Below, piece by piece: positions 9,748-20,229 of a stretch of 64,000 nucleotides of DNA (position 1 is the first letter of the stretch; every line of letters starts with the position of its first letter). The position numbers were made by a program, and so were the translations under genes. The DNA comes from Dermanyssus gallinae. Taxonomy: Eukaryota > Arthropoda > Arachnida > Mesostigmata > Dermanyssidae. Under the pieces are notes generated by a model. It worked only from the letters and a program-made list of their open reading frames with translations, was not told the DNA's origin and did not search any database. The stretch spans positions 739,001 to 803,000 of the forward strand of contig QVRM01005976.1 of NCBI GenBank assembly GCA_003439945.1, in the 5' to 3' direction.

Positions 9748-11060
9748 TTAGGGTGGTAAATATATGGTATTTTTAATATTTAATATATAGTTCATAATAA
9801 TGTAACTAATTAGATTTAATAATATTTTATCTTCGTGGAAGCTCGTATTCGAAAAAACCAGGTGATGATAGCCATGAACTATGTATCTGGTATAGACGTG
9901 GCGATTGTCACATGCAAGACCAGACCAGAGGTGAGAGGCCCTGAAAATATCCAGGTCTCCGACCTCTCGTCGGACTTGTTCAACATTATTTTCCCATTCC
10001 GAGATAGAGCTCTCGAATGGTACTGTACGCGGCGTCTTCAACCTCAATCGAATTATCTCAACAACTGGTGCACAGCCTGGCATTAGGTACACAAAGCGGC
10101 TCCTTGCTCGCATTGACAGGCAAAGTACTCGCTTCATGTACATTGTAAAGCACCTCTCAAGCAAACCAAAGTTTGTCCAAGTGAGGTGTTCCCATACTCT
10201 GTCAAGACCATACATCAGCGCTGAAACAATCTTGAGGTAGAAAAGCGCCACTGCCATCGGGACGGACAGTCGCCGGACATCGCCTACTATAATGATAAAT
10301 TAGGGCTGTGCGCGCTGTCTCGACGATGTGAGCAGTGAAGGTCGTCCCAGTATAATGAAGCCGAAGCCCCAGATACCGGAAAGAGTTGACAAATTTTAAG
10401 GATTGACCGCCGCAACGTATAACGTCTTTTACAGCCAATCGACCTTCTCTTCTGAATTTCATAGCCTTGGTCTTCATAGCGTTTATTTCCAGCCCTCTTA
10501 AGACAAGGAACACTTCCGTCAGAGAAGTGATGCGCTTGATGGCACCCACGTCGTGATGAGCGACCACTATGTCATCTGCGTACATCACAACTGTGGCCTT
10601 CTGGAACTCTTGTCGAATATAATCGACAAAATTGGCAAGCACAAGAGTGAAGGAGATGCAGCTTAATGGGTCGCCTTGCGGGGTTCCCACATTTTGCCTT
10701 ACCTGCAACACTTCCTGCTCACCTTGTACCAGTAAGGTGTCCTCATCAAAGAAACTGGAAATTACGCTCAGAAGAGAGCCACCAACCCCTGCGTATCGGA
10801 ATGACTTCACCAGGAGATCTCGCGGTGCTTTGTCGAAAGCCTTGACGCAGTCTATAAAGACTGCATACAAATGGGGCTTTGCCACAGCTCGCTCTATCTT
10901 TGACTGAAGCACATGGATTGCATCACGCGTTCCTCAACCTCTTCGAAAGCCGAATTGCTCCGGTGGAAGGGTCTGGTCGACAACGTACTCGATCCGTTTT
11001 ATAACCAATTTGCAGAAGATCTTCTTCAGCGTCGTTCAGACGCTATACCGCGGCATAAGT
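9748..11060 (-). pseudogene. Retrotransposon RT and C-terminal region
   Basis: The fingers (LPPEQFGFRRG) are interrupted by TGA where CGA is expected (near 10930). Then come a palm with YAVFIDCVKAFDKAPR, a block VGTPQGDPLSCISF, the active site VMYADDIVVAHHD, and a thumb with RYLGLRL. A shift near 10260-10300 passes into the C-terminal frame (10257 to 9748): LFYLKIVSALMYGLDRVWE and then an HVYTRYIVHGYHHL segment. The palm is well preserved, so the element is not very old. Stops and shifts make it non-functional. Confidence 0.75.
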
Positions 11061-11077
11061 TTGGGTCTCGTCTGTCA

Positions 11078-11791
11078 TCACCACCTGACTGCACTTCTCA
11101 TGGTTCTCTCTAGCAGTTCACAACAAATATCCACATCACAGCCCACCTTGAGGCTATCAACCTCTAATAGTGAAAGGTCAACACGCCTCGTGGCAACCAA
11201 ATGTGGATCGCCTTGCTGCTTAAACCAGATATCTGGAATATTTGCGACTGCTGACACCGGTAGGTGCTTTCTTGCAGTCACCTCGAGAACATCAAAGCTT
11301 TCAACTTCGCCATCGACAAGGTGGTGAAACAGTAGGTCAATGGTGCTGCTTCCGTTATGACTTATATACGTGTGGTCTTCGCGTGCATTTGCACATGTCA
11401 GACCAAAGTATTCCATCAACTGGAGCAGCACCTCTCCTGTATCGTTAGTAGCCCCACCATCAATACGGGCATTGAAGTCGTCATCGACGATGGTTGGCAT
11501 AGACAGGTCGAAACCTGATACATCAGAACTCACCGTGTCAGCGACCTCTGCCGAGTCAAGATGTGGGGGGAGGTAAAAGACGGCTATGTTCACCCTCATA
11601 GACAAGAGACCCACACAGAAATCGTTCTTCCTCACACATTGCGCCGGCGGTAAACGTTTAAGTAGGTAGATTGATAATTCACCCACTGGTCTACCACGGC
11701 CTCCAGCAGATAGAACTGCCAGCTGGTGTAATAATATTAATTTAGCATTCTTAAGACACTTGTTTTTCAGATAGTAGTTAAATAGTAACAT
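11078..11791 (-). pseudogene. AP-endonuclease-like domain of retrotransposon
   Basis: In its family this domain nicks target DNA to prime reverse transcription. The visible motif TIVDDDFNARI corresponds to the conserved GDFNA block, with the expected Gly replaced by Asp. Downstream are NGSSTIDLLF and the region of the final conserved SDH block, here ARKHLPVSAV, which lacks the catalytic D-H pair. Loss of these residues suggests an inactive relic. The reading frame is open, but the first about 40 residues are AT-rich and probably not part of the protein. It stops (TGA) just before the RT relic. Confidence 0.65.
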
Positions 11792-11913
11792 TCTGTACAG
11801 GTAGCACTACTTCTAGTCTTATGCTTGTCAAATCTCTTCATTCGGCAACTGTGTGGAGCATGCCCGTGAGGTCGCTTATATCTTATTATTAGTCGCGCTG
11901 ATGCTGTAGTAGT

Positions 11914-11926
<13 letters not shown>

Positions 11927-11953
<27 letters not shown>

Positions 11954-12012
11954 TAGACATATATATCGCCTTGCAAAAAAAAAAAAAAATAATAATAATA
12001 ATAATAATAATA
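11927..12012. repeat. TA, A and AAT/ATA simple repeats
   Basis: A (TA)n run at about 11927-11949, then an A-tract and (AAT)n at 11977-12012. Possibly a decayed retroelement tail; no element body is recognisable beside it. Confidence 0.85.
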
Positions 12013-12737
12013 CGGCTCACCTGGCGGCATGTCGCACTAAGGGTCGCGCTTTATATGAGATTTCTGCCACCCTGACGCTTGGGTTCGCGATGTTGTTGTT
12101 GTTGTGGCAAATCGCGTGTGTGGATAATCATCTGACAAGCTTCATCGTTTCACTGCAACCGCTGCACACCATAGTGGTGGCTTTTTTTTTGTTTGTACCG
12201 TACGTAGGTAGGTAGGTAGACACATTCGCCACCGAGACAGAGATGCAGTAGAAGACTACGGCCGCGTGTTGAACGCCAGTGCGTTGAACTCGCGCGGCGG
12301 ACGAGCGCAGCCTATCCAGCGTTAGAGAGCGGGTTATTCCCCCCGGGTGCGCTCGCATTCTTAATAACAACGCCATGCACAACTACACGACTGCGACGAA
12401 TACCAACGAGTAGGCTAGCTACTTGACGCTTCATTGACAGCGGTGCGCGGTAGTAAAGACGACGCGGGCCCGTCTTCACGGGCCTTTTGTGAGCCTTTGC
12501 CCGGCAGAATTTACAAGGCCGTCGAAGGCCAGAGTCTGTCAGTCGCAGAGGTAGGAGATGATAGTGGTGCAGCTGGTGCAGCTGCAGCGACTAACAAGGT
12601 CGAGGTGCTGGGCGGCAGCAGCTGGTGCTGTCTTCTTTGTCGCCACCGCTGCCGCCGCCGCCGCCGCCGATAATGATGAAAGTCTTCATGTTGGCGGGAG
12701 AGGATGGAACAGGCAGAGCACACGCTACTCCGAGATT

Positions 12738-12779
12738 TACTGCCGGTAGTAGCAGTAATAGTAGTAGTAGTAGTAGTAT
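12738..12779. repeat. (TAG/GTA)n triplet microsatellite
   Basis: GTAGTAGCAGTAATAGTAG-like repeats directly before the tRNA-like segment, resumed at 12950-13020. A (GCC)n run lies at 12648-12669. Open frames over this region are repeat artefacts. Confidence 0.9.
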
Positions 12780-12860
12780 AGTAGCGTGGTGGATTAAGTA
12801 TCCGCCTTGCAACCGGAGGAGACACATAGGTGCGCGGGTTCGAACCCCACCGTTGCACAT
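12780..12860 (+). mobile_element. tRNA-derived SINE (tRNA-like head)
   Basis: GGTGGATTAAGTATCCGCC resembles a D-arm/A box, CCTTGCAACCGGAGG an anticodon arm, and GGTTCGAACCCC is a perfect B box in a T-arm-like hairpin. There is no good acceptor stem, and triplet repeats flank both sides. A SINE or tRNA pseudogene is therefore more likely than a working tRNA. Confidence 0.55.
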
Positions 12861-13353
12861 TTGTATTTATGAGGGTCCGTCTATGAAGCAATGTGAAAAA
12901 CAGTTCCGTAGACGTTAAGTCTTGACTGAGGGTCTGCCCGAAAACTTTTTTAGTAGTAGTAGTAGTAATAGTAGTACGTAGCAGCAGTAGAAGTAGTAGT
13001 CGAAAGTAATAGTAGTTGTAACTAAAAGCGTTAAAAATTAAACGAATCACACGAGCTGAAAAGCTCTCAGCTGGCAATGTTCCGAACTCCTACTCCGAAC
13101 GGGTTTCTTGGCGCATGTGTACGTAGTGTAGGCATTGTAGTTGTTACTAGGTTTGCCGTTCACTGTTCTAACTTGTCGATCTGCACTCTGAAACGCATTC
13201 ACAATCTTAGTACGGTCAGTTGCCATCGGCCAAGTTGTACCCACGTAGAGCGCCTTGAAGGTTGTTGTTGTTGTTATAGAAAACAGAAGTTGCAATATGA
13301 GGTCAAAATATGCATACTTACAATCTGTATGTATGAACCAAACTCTGGTTCTA

Positions 13354-13359
<6 letters not shown>

Positions 13360-13395
<36 letters not shown>

Positions 13396-13460
13396 ATTCG
13401 ACTTTAATTACAATATGTGGGCAATATGCTACGGATATATATATATATATATATATATAC
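13360..13460. repeat. Two (TA)n runs
   Basis: TA runs at about 13360-13393 and 13435-13459, separated by 41 bp of unique sequence. Confidence 0.9.
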
Positions 13461-13465
13461 ATACA

Positions 13466-13592
13466 TATATATAAGGATTAGCTAAGCCAATATGCCCAGC
13501 GGGCGTATGTGGTAACTATCACGGGTTCAGGCCATGCACAAACTTCTTCAGAAGTTTGTCCCGAACGGAGGCGGCATTGCCACGTTGTATGC
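13466..13592 (-). repeat. ~125-bp dispersed repeat, copy 1
   Basis: On the minus strand it runs CATACAACGTGG ... TTCGGGACAAACTTCTG ... ACGCCCGCTGGGCATATTGG, then CTTAGCTAATCC. The same order occurs on the plus strand at 51748-51886. A shorter match lies on the minus strand at 44812-44940. The plus-strand segment ACGGGTTCAGGCC resembles a degenerate B box, so a SINE is possible. Confidence 0.6.
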
Positions 13593-13639
13593 CAAGATCC
13601 AGATACTGTTTAAAAGGGAAGCCGATTGCTGGCTTATAT

Positions 13640-13696
13640 AGGGAAAATATTGTGATGATTTATTAATCATTTGCAATACGTTTTTACTCGGCAGTG
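13640..13696 (-). repeat. 58-bp dispersed terminal module, copy b
   Basis: It matches 9554-9612 over nearly its full length. It lies directly downstream (minus strand) of the RLE fragment at 13697-14372, as if it were that element's 3' end. Confidence 0.7.
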
Positions 13697-14372
13697 CTCG
13701 CCTTAATAAACATTGTCGTAGAAAGGTGTCACGTGAGGTTAAAAGTCAGCTGTCGTCCGTGTCCTTGCTTGATGGCAGCCCCCGCTCTTATGGACTCGGT
13801 GCGAGCAGTATATCCTCAAGGTCCCTTGCAACGTAAAGACGGTAAGATCCATAAGATCCTCTTTGTGACGCCGAGCCCCAAGAGCGTACTCGCAGATTTG
13901 GAGTCCCATACACCACTCATAGAGATAGTGATGGATGCAAATCTGCGAGGTTTTTGCGGGTCAAGGAGCGCCGCTCTTAGAAACTCGACGTCATATTTGG
14001 TGATATTGACCTGCCGCGCGTTTGCCACGTCCCTGTTCGGGCCGCAAAACTTGGCATCTAAAATCCAAACCTCAGTAGGTGTTGTTATTGCGATTTGCTA
14101 TAGACCCGGTGCGCCCGGTCGACGGAATACTCGAACACGAATCACCTCATGACCCCTCTCGCGGAGAACACGCGCCACGTGATCACAGACGACGTCATGG
14201 CTCTTTATAGTTTGCTTGTGTGTTGTATCGCACATCTGAGCGACATGAGCCAATGTGTCAGGCGCATGACTTCAGTGCTTACAACGTTTGACAATCCGGC
14301 ACGCGTTGGTAGTGCGTTGATCCTGAGATTTAGTAGATTTAAATACTCCTTACCAGATAGGTAAGTCATAGC
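13697..14372 (-). pseudogene. R2-superclade retrotransposon C-terminus (RLE domain)
   Basis: In R2/R4/NeSL-type elements this restriction-like endonuclease cuts the target site. Read down from 14372, YLSGKEYLNLLNLRINALPT is followed (after a shift near 14290) by DTLAHVAQMCDTTH, the H...C half of the conserved CCHC motif. Then come HDVVCDHVARVLRERGHEV, an interrupted stretch, and VWILDAKF with the catalytic-type Asp, RQVNITKYD, and ITISMSGVWDSKSASTLLGL near the end. The Pro-Asp part of the K/R-P-D motif is not visible; a TAG occurs there. The RT is absent. It is a different lineage from the RLE element at 24-28 kb. Confidence 0.65.
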
Positions 14373-14522
14373 CTTAATCCAGTAATGCACTAAGGGCGTG
14401 TGTGCTTTTTTTAAATGTGCTCTACTGAACGTGTTGTGTAGTTGTTAAGACCAGTAATCGGTTTCTTGTGTAGCGGTCTGAGTGGAGCTTCCCAAGCGCT
14501 CGCAAAGAAGTCTTGTTTTCGC

Positions 14523-14525
<3 letters not shown>

Positions 14526-14610
<85 letters not shown>
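14526..14610. repeat. (TA)n microsatellite
   Basis: About 85 bp of TA, with one G at about 14559. Confidence 0.95.
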
Positions 14611-14611
<1 letters not shown>

Positions 14612-15655
14612 TCAACCGTCTAAATTAACGCGTATCTACTTTATCGTCCCTTTTGGATGAAGACAAATATTTCGATGTTTTTTGCGTAAGTTGACGAGGG
14701 AACTATGACTGAAACACTGCTATTCAATACAACCCCCGCTCAAGCGGATTAATTCTTCGATTCAGGGTCTAAACCATAATAAAAATAACAAAAAAGACCC
14801 TGTAAACGCTATATTAATAGCGGCAGTGAGCGAGGTTACGTTAGTATGTCGAGACTTACCAGACGCTCGCTCAGTCACGCCCAATACAGAGTTATCCAAA
14901 TGATTGCAGTCGCATCTGTCCGGAAAGATTAAATGAATTCACACGTCGTGCTTGAGAGAAGAGAGGAGCAAGTGGCATCGTGTAAGTCTACTGCCTTTTG
15001 CAGCCCACAGATTATGTGGGCAGATGACCCAATGTCTGACTTGTATGACATTGGAATTGTACTTGAATCTCCGTAAACAAGCCTCAGCGTGGTCGTTATG
15101 GCTATATAAAATTCACGCGCAAGATTGCTGATCGGGATGAAAGAATTTTTAGAAATTCGTAATTAGACTGTCGCAATCAGTTTTCGACTTCTTGTTGCAT
15201 ATACTCTGTCGTGAAGGTTCCTCTGTTTGCTTTGTAGAAAGTTAGTTTTCTTTATCTCTTCTTTTGCAACCCTTTAATGGGCTGTATTCCGCTGCATAGT
15301 CCATTGACTTACACCAAGGAAATTTGCTATCAAAGAGCAAGTCCGTTCGGCACGACAGCTGCTCTTTGTTCATATTCTGAAGAAGACGTATCATCTCCTG
15401 GTGGTTAACACCGCATTCGTGTTCGACTGAACATGAGCTTTTGTCTTCTACCCGTCAGCCGGACAGAAGCAAACCTGATACGATAAGGATTTAAATTAAA
15501 AAACATACCAATTTATGCGGTAAGGCATTATCAACTAGCGGTAATTGTTTTATATGTTTCGTAAATACAATCAATTATTTGCTTATATGTACACATGCAG
15601 GTAACCATAGTATATGTGCGCATGGGCACATATATACGTAATGTAATGTATGTAA
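14611..15655. other. No recognisable gene
   Basis: No convincing open frame, RNA gene or transposon domain. Confidence 0.5.
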
Positions 15656-15687
15656 ATATATATATATATATATATATGATATATATA
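15656..15687. repeat. (TA)n run hosting the mariner (left)
   Basis: TA repeats immediately left of the mariner end. The insertion TA dinucleotide is 15686-15687. TA repeats resume at 16957. Confidence 0.9.
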
Positions 15688-16956
15688 CGAGGTGTGTTCA
15701 AAAAGTATCGCGACTTTTGAATTTTCGCGGGTTACGTATATTCGAATTTCGATTTTTTGTGGCGTTATGTTGGTACTCATGGATCTCACTTATGCCGACA
15801 AGCTCGGCCATTTTGAATGTTCACTTAATTGTTGACAGCTGCTTTGCTTGCACGTGTTTTGGATCGTCTTCGATTTTTACCTATTCAAAAAAATGGATCA
15901 AAGGACCTGTATCAAATTTTGTGTGAAAAACGAAATTAAGTGCGCGGATGCATTCCGAATGTTGACTGTGGCATACGGAGAAGCTACCTTGGACCGAAGC
16001 AACGTTTATCGGTGGTACAAAATGTTCTCAGAAGGCCGAGAAGATGTGAACGACGAAGAGCGTGCCGGACGCCCGAGCACTTCAACAACAGACGAAAAAA
16101 ATAATGAAGTGGAGAAAATGGTATTGGCCAATCGTCGAATCACCGTTAGAGAAGTTGCTGAGGACCTAAACATATCGATTGGCTCGTGCCATTCGATTTT
16201 TATCAATGATTTGGGCATGAGACGGGTCGCCGCGAAATTCGTACCAAAATTGCTCAATTGCGACCAAAAACAGCATCGCATGAACATTGCTAATGAGATG
16301 TTGGACTCTGTCCGCGACGACCCAAATTTGCTCCAGAGGGTCATAACTGGTGACGAATCGTGGGTTTATGGTTATGACGTGGAAACCAAAGCTCAACCAT
16401 CTCAATGGAAGCTGCCGCACGAACCAAGACCGAAAAAAGCGCGCCAAGTTCGGTCGAATGTGAAAGTTTTGCTGACAGTTTTCTTCGATTGCAGGGGCGT
16501 GGTGCATCATGAGTGCGCAATTTGCGCGAAGCAATCCGCCAGAAACGCACGGATTTGTGGAAGAACAAAAATTGGCTTTTGCACCACGATAACGCCCCTG
16601 CTCACACATCGTTGCTTGTGCGCGAGTTTTTGGCCAAAAACAACACACTAATGATGCCGCAGCCACCGTATTCCCCAGATCTGGCCCCCTGTGACTTTTT
16701 CTTGTTCCCTAAACTGAAGAGGCCCATGAAAGGACGACGTTACGCTACGCTTGACGAGATAGACGGCATCGAAGGAGGAGCTGAACAAGATAAAAAAAAT
16801 GGTTTTTTGAAGTGCTTCGAAGATTGGAAAAACCGTTGGCACAAGTGTATAATATCTCATGGGAATTACTTTGAAGGGGACAAAATAGATATTCATGAAT
16901 AAATGAATAATTTTTGAAAAAACACAAAAGTCGCGATACTTTTTGAACACACCTCG
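15688..16956 (+). mobile_element. mariner DNA transposon (1,269 bp)
   Basis: Perfect 32-bp terminal inverted repeats at 15688-15719 and 16925-16956 (outer end CGAGGTGTGTTCAAAAAGTA) are flanked by TA on both sides, as for Tc1/mariner elements. The length is typical of mariner. Perfect repeats point to recent insertion or recent mobilisation in trans, although the transposase is broken. Confidence 0.95.
15893..16902 (+). pseudogene. mariner transposase, internally deleted
   Basis: This enzyme family cuts and pastes the element as a dimer, with D,D34D chemistry. The start ATG at 15893 opens MDQRTCIKFCVKNEIK. An N-terminal helix-turn-helix region and the linker ERAGRPSTSTT follow. The first Asp is in ITGDESWVYGYD. 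The usual WVPHEL motif is degenerate (KLPHEP). The frame breaks at about 16512: the sequence jumps from VVHHE to MRNLREAIRQKR, so roughly 15 residues expected there are missing and the frame shifts. The second frame (about 16513-16902) has HHDNAPAH and PPYSPDLAPCDFF, with 34 residues between the two Asp. The natural stop is TAA 16900-16902. Otherwise few lesions are visible, consistent with a young non-autonomous copy. Confidence 0.92.
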
Positions 16957-16987
<31 letters not shown>

Positions 16988-17018
16988 ATATATATATATT
17001 TTTTTAAATATATATATA
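16957..17018. repeat. (TA)n run hosting the mariner (right)
   Basis: TA repeats from the right mariner end, with short C and T-run interruptions. Confidence 0.9.
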
Positions 17019-17232
17019 GGTACTGCTGCTTCTGCATAGCGTCTGTGCACGTTAGCCCTGTACTTTGATACTCTGCCATGGCAGCTCGATGTCACCACTT
17101 CTCGTCTGCGCTACACTTGCTTGATTTCTCTCTCGTTCCACCTGCAATAACATCCTCATCCCGTTCTCTGTCTGTGCGTCGTTCTTTCGCTCCCGTGCTC
17201 TCTTTTTCCCCACTTCTCCATGTTGGTGTCCT

Positions 17233-17330
17233 CGGCGTTGTCGTTGTTATTGTCGTTGTTGTTGTCGTTGTCGTCGTCGTCGTCGTCATCATCGTTGTCG
17301 TTGTTGTTGTTGTTGTTGTTGTTATTGGCG
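17233..17330. repeat. (GTT/GTC)n triplet microsatellite
   Basis: About 100 bp of GTT/GTC repeats; the Val-rich and Thr-rich frames over it are artefacts. Confidence 0.9.
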
Positions 17331-17810
17331 TATGAACTTTAACTAGGGTAGTGCGACGCATTTTGTCACAACGCTACCGGCGCCAGACCGTTGATCAAAC
17401 AAACGCGCATTCGCGCGTTTATTATCGGGCGGCGCGCTGTTGTCTAAACAAAATCACAACGCACAACCATGTGCACGTCTACGTCTGGTGTGCGGAGTCT
17501 GTCGCAGCGTCTGTCCGCATAATACCTGCATAGCGATACCCCTGCCCAGACAGTCAGACATCCACACACAGAAATAAATACATGGATGGATACGTCCATG
17601 CAGGCATGGCTGCAAGGGCATACGGGCCGAAACGGGTGAGAAACGGGGTACGGGTCTGTCGTCCGGGATGTCCCTGATGTTAACCTCCTACTCGTCGTTC
17701 GCTAGCTGCAGCTCCGCCGTCCAGGGACGCCTGTGATACGAGGCAATGTGTGTGCGTTTTGTGAAGTGCCTGCCCGTTTGTTTATCTGCGCGCCTATGCG
17801 TACCTACCTC

Positions 17811-18055
17811 TCCCCCCTCCCCCCCTCTCTCCCCTCTCCCTCCCCTCTCTCTTCCTATCTATCTATCTATCTATCTCAATCTATCTCTCTCTCTATCTAT
17901 CTATCTCAATCTATCTCTCTCTCTATCTTTCTATGTATCCCCCACTCCTTTTCATTCTATTTATCTTTGACTCTGGCCGGATCCAACACATCGCCGATGC
18001 GGCGCAGAGTCGTCCAAATAAAGAATTGAATCCTATCTATCTATCTATCTATCTT
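17811..18055. repeat. CT-rich tract and (CTAT)n, interrupted
   Basis: A pyrimidine tract and (CTAT)n run from 17811 to about 17937, resuming at 18031-18055. Between them lies the short retroelement 3' end at 17969-18028. Confidence 0.9.
17969..18028 (+). mobile_element. Retroelement 3' terminus with hairpin
   Basis: GACTCTG (17969-17975) pairs with CAGAGTC (18005-18011), enclosing CGCC/GGCG. Then AATAAAGAATTGAAT follows and runs into (CTAT)n. A terminal hairpin plus AATAAA and a TTGAA-type tail is typical of severely 5'-truncated non-LTR insertions. No coding part is left. Confidence 0.45.
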
Positions 18056-18844
18056 CCTATCCTGCTCGTCGTTTCAGTAGGAAGAACACAGAAGCCTTGT
18101 CTCTCCAAGGGAGTAGTACTGTGATCGCCAACAATGAAACCGCCAGATTCGCTGCTATGCTATAAATAGTTTTTGTTAGCGTGTCAATATGCGGCGTATT
18201 GTACATCTTCGTGAGCACGTGTCCCGATTCGAGTCAAGTCGGTCCGGTTGCGTGTAATCGCCAGGCCGGGCGCGGAAGCCAGGGGCCCTACCAGCCGGCA
18301 AACTCGATACGCTCCTCAACTACAACTTCACACGAGTTAGCATCGGTCTTCAGCTAGAAACCCCCAAACCCCCCTCTCCCAACATGGAGATATTACGGTG
18401 ATCGACTCGTTCAAACCCGTAATCATTGGTCCCCGAGCCAGAGTTCGCAAATGCGCGAGCCTCAACATTTAACTCCTTTACTCCAACAGTTTACGCCTTT
18501 AGCTTCCCTCTTGCAAGGCAGTAGGCGGGTCTTTTTCGCTACTGAAAATGTGCCTGATCTGCCTGATGGCGCTCAACAGAGGTGGAAGAGCCGGGGTCCC
18601 TTTTAGACAGAGGCTATCCTTTGACAAACAAAGAGGTACAAACACAACGATATATAAAGCGATACATACAATGCCACATACAAAAGGATAGCACATAAAT
18701 TTGCCGCAGCAGTTCTGGTGATGCTACCGCGGGTACGCTGATACCGACTTGACCGCATAACAACAACCCGAGGGTAGTTCACACACACAAGCTTTTATGA
18801 AGTCAGTTATTTGCCCACCGAGATTACCAAACTTGATTAAAATC

Positions 18845-18950
18845 TGTAGCGGCGGTGGCTTAGGCGGCTAACGCACCGTTCGAAACGGGGCGTTGCCATG
18901 GCAACCATAGTTAGCAAAAACAATCGCAAGTTCGAGCCCCGGCCTTGCTG
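18845..18950 (+). mobile_element. tRNA-derived SINE-like segment
   Basis: GTGGCTTAGGCGGCTAACGC resembles an A box/D-arm, CCGTTCGAAACGG an anticodon arm, and AAGTTCGAGCCCCGG a B box/T-arm. An extra stretch of about 35 bp between the arms breaks the tRNA fold. This makes a tRNA gene unlikely and a SINE or decayed tRNA pseudogene likely. Confidence 0.45.
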
Positions 18951-19239
18951 GTTGTATTTGTTGGACGTGGTTGTCATTGTCCTGCTGCTACATACCTCTG
19001 CTGGAGAAAACCTATATAAAATCCAGTACGAGAACGCGATGACGATAGATGCATTTAGACGATATCGTGCCACAGGCAACTTAGCCAATTACGAGCGTCT
19101 AAAATGTGGTTGTCAGAGCGTTAACATTTTTTTATCCTGGTGGTATCTAAACTTTGTTGCTTCTTAATACGTTCACCTTCGTATAATAAAATCATAGTAG
19201 CTTGACGTCACGTATAGTAATATAATATCTCGCTTTACA

Positions 19240-19362
19240 AAATAGTATTGGCGTAATGCAAACATTGCTGTTTCAGACAAAATTTATTTTATTCCCTTTG
19301 AAAACAATAAAGGAGCACTTGAATTGAATTGAATTGAAATAGTATTGGCGTAATGCAAACAT
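19240..19362 (+). mobile_element. 71-bp retroelement tail with 26-bp direct repeats
   Basis: A 26-bp sequence ending GGCGTAATGCAAACAT occurs identically at 19240-19265 and 19337-19362. The 71 bp between contain AATAAAG and end in (TTGAA)n, as for a strongly truncated non-LTR insertion. The direct repeats are then its target-site duplication. Confidence 0.75.
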
Positions 19363-19550
19363 GGATTAGTGGCAAAATCCCTTTGCCTTGGATTTGGGAG
19401 GCCTGGGTACGAGACCCAGACCGGCCATTCCTAAATTGGTTTTCGTGGTTCCCAATTTGAACAAGGTGAATGCTGGAGTGGACTAAAAATCGACCATGCT
19501 TGAAAAAAAACGGGGAGCACAGATGTCTCAATAAAAGGAGATGGTGCGTT
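19363..19550 (+). mobile_element. tRNA-derived SINE
   Basis: An anticodon-arm-like GCCTTGGATTTGGGAGGC and a T-arm-like CTGGGTACGAGACCCAG are followed by a body with TTTTCGTGGTTCCCAATTTG and GGTGAATGCTGG, a pattern seen in arthropod SINEs. AATAAAAGG lies near the end. It starts immediately after the second copy of the 26-bp repeat, so the two insertions may be linked. Confidence 0.55.
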
Positions 19551-20229
19551 ACCATCCAACCCCCCCCCCACATTTTCACGTCGCGATCGTCTTTATGATG
19601 GACAATCTAAGGAGTGGCTTGTTTAACTTAAAAAAGCTTGAAACAGCATTGCCATATTGTGGCCATCTTAATTTTAGTGTACCAGGCTGCCGCATATTTG
19701 GAGCGCGCTACCAGGACGCATAAGATCTCTCTCCTCTGTAAGTATGTTTGTGCGGGAATAAAAAAGTAGCTTGCTTCCTGGTGTAACAGATCGATGAGAT
19801 ACGGCAGGCGTTGTGAAGTAAAAAGCTGCGGAGATAGTAATTGATTCATGAGTTATAGGAGCCTCCATACAAAAGGTCGGCAATACTGTTGTGTAAAGCG
19901 TATTTACTTGCTACAATTGCTGAATTACACCGAGAAGCTGGATCTCCGGTTTACTGTGTACACACCTGTATATATGACCATGTGACTGTGTAAATTCATG
20001 CAGTTTCGCAAATAAACCACGTTCTGAATCTGAAACCATTCAAATACGTAGTTTAAGACTTAAGACAAATACTTAGTTTAATCCTTCGTAATGAAAGATT
20101 CAAACGTTGTTTGCCCCGAGGCCTTTTGATTGAAACGCTTTTTTATTTATCATAAAAGGGGATATAATACCATTCACAACATGTACACAAATTATTTCAC
20201 TTATACACATCTGATTCGCACCATGTACA
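19551..20229. other. No recognisable gene
   Basis: Short frames only. A C-run lies at about 19560-19570. An AATAAACC motif near 20012 might be the end of another retroelement. Confidence 0.4.

Larger units (their letters stand above)
9613..11791 (-). mobile_element. APE-type non-LTR retrotransposon, degraded
   Basis: On the minus strand an AP-endonuclease-like domain (11791 to 11078) is followed by RT (about 11060 to 10202) and a C-terminal region (10257 to 9748). About 1 kb that would normally lie between EN and the RT fingers is missing. RT features are GTPQGDPLS and VMYADDIVV. The C-terminus has a tick-element-like stretch (C..RHVYTRYIVHGYHHL). The exact clade is uncertain; the QGDPLS block argues against R1. 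Confidence 0.7.

Noticed and set aside
12780..12860. Functional tRNA gene
   Set aside because: The B box is perfect, but there is no acceptor stem and the D-arm is poor; a SINE head or pseudogene fits better.
12511..13077. 188-codon minus-strand frame rich in Thr, Arg and Leu
   Set aside because: It runs through triplet microsatellites and a SINE; the composition is explained by the repeats.
16004..16666. Minus-strand frames opposite the mariner transposase
   Set aside because: They are shadows of the real D,D34D transposase frame.
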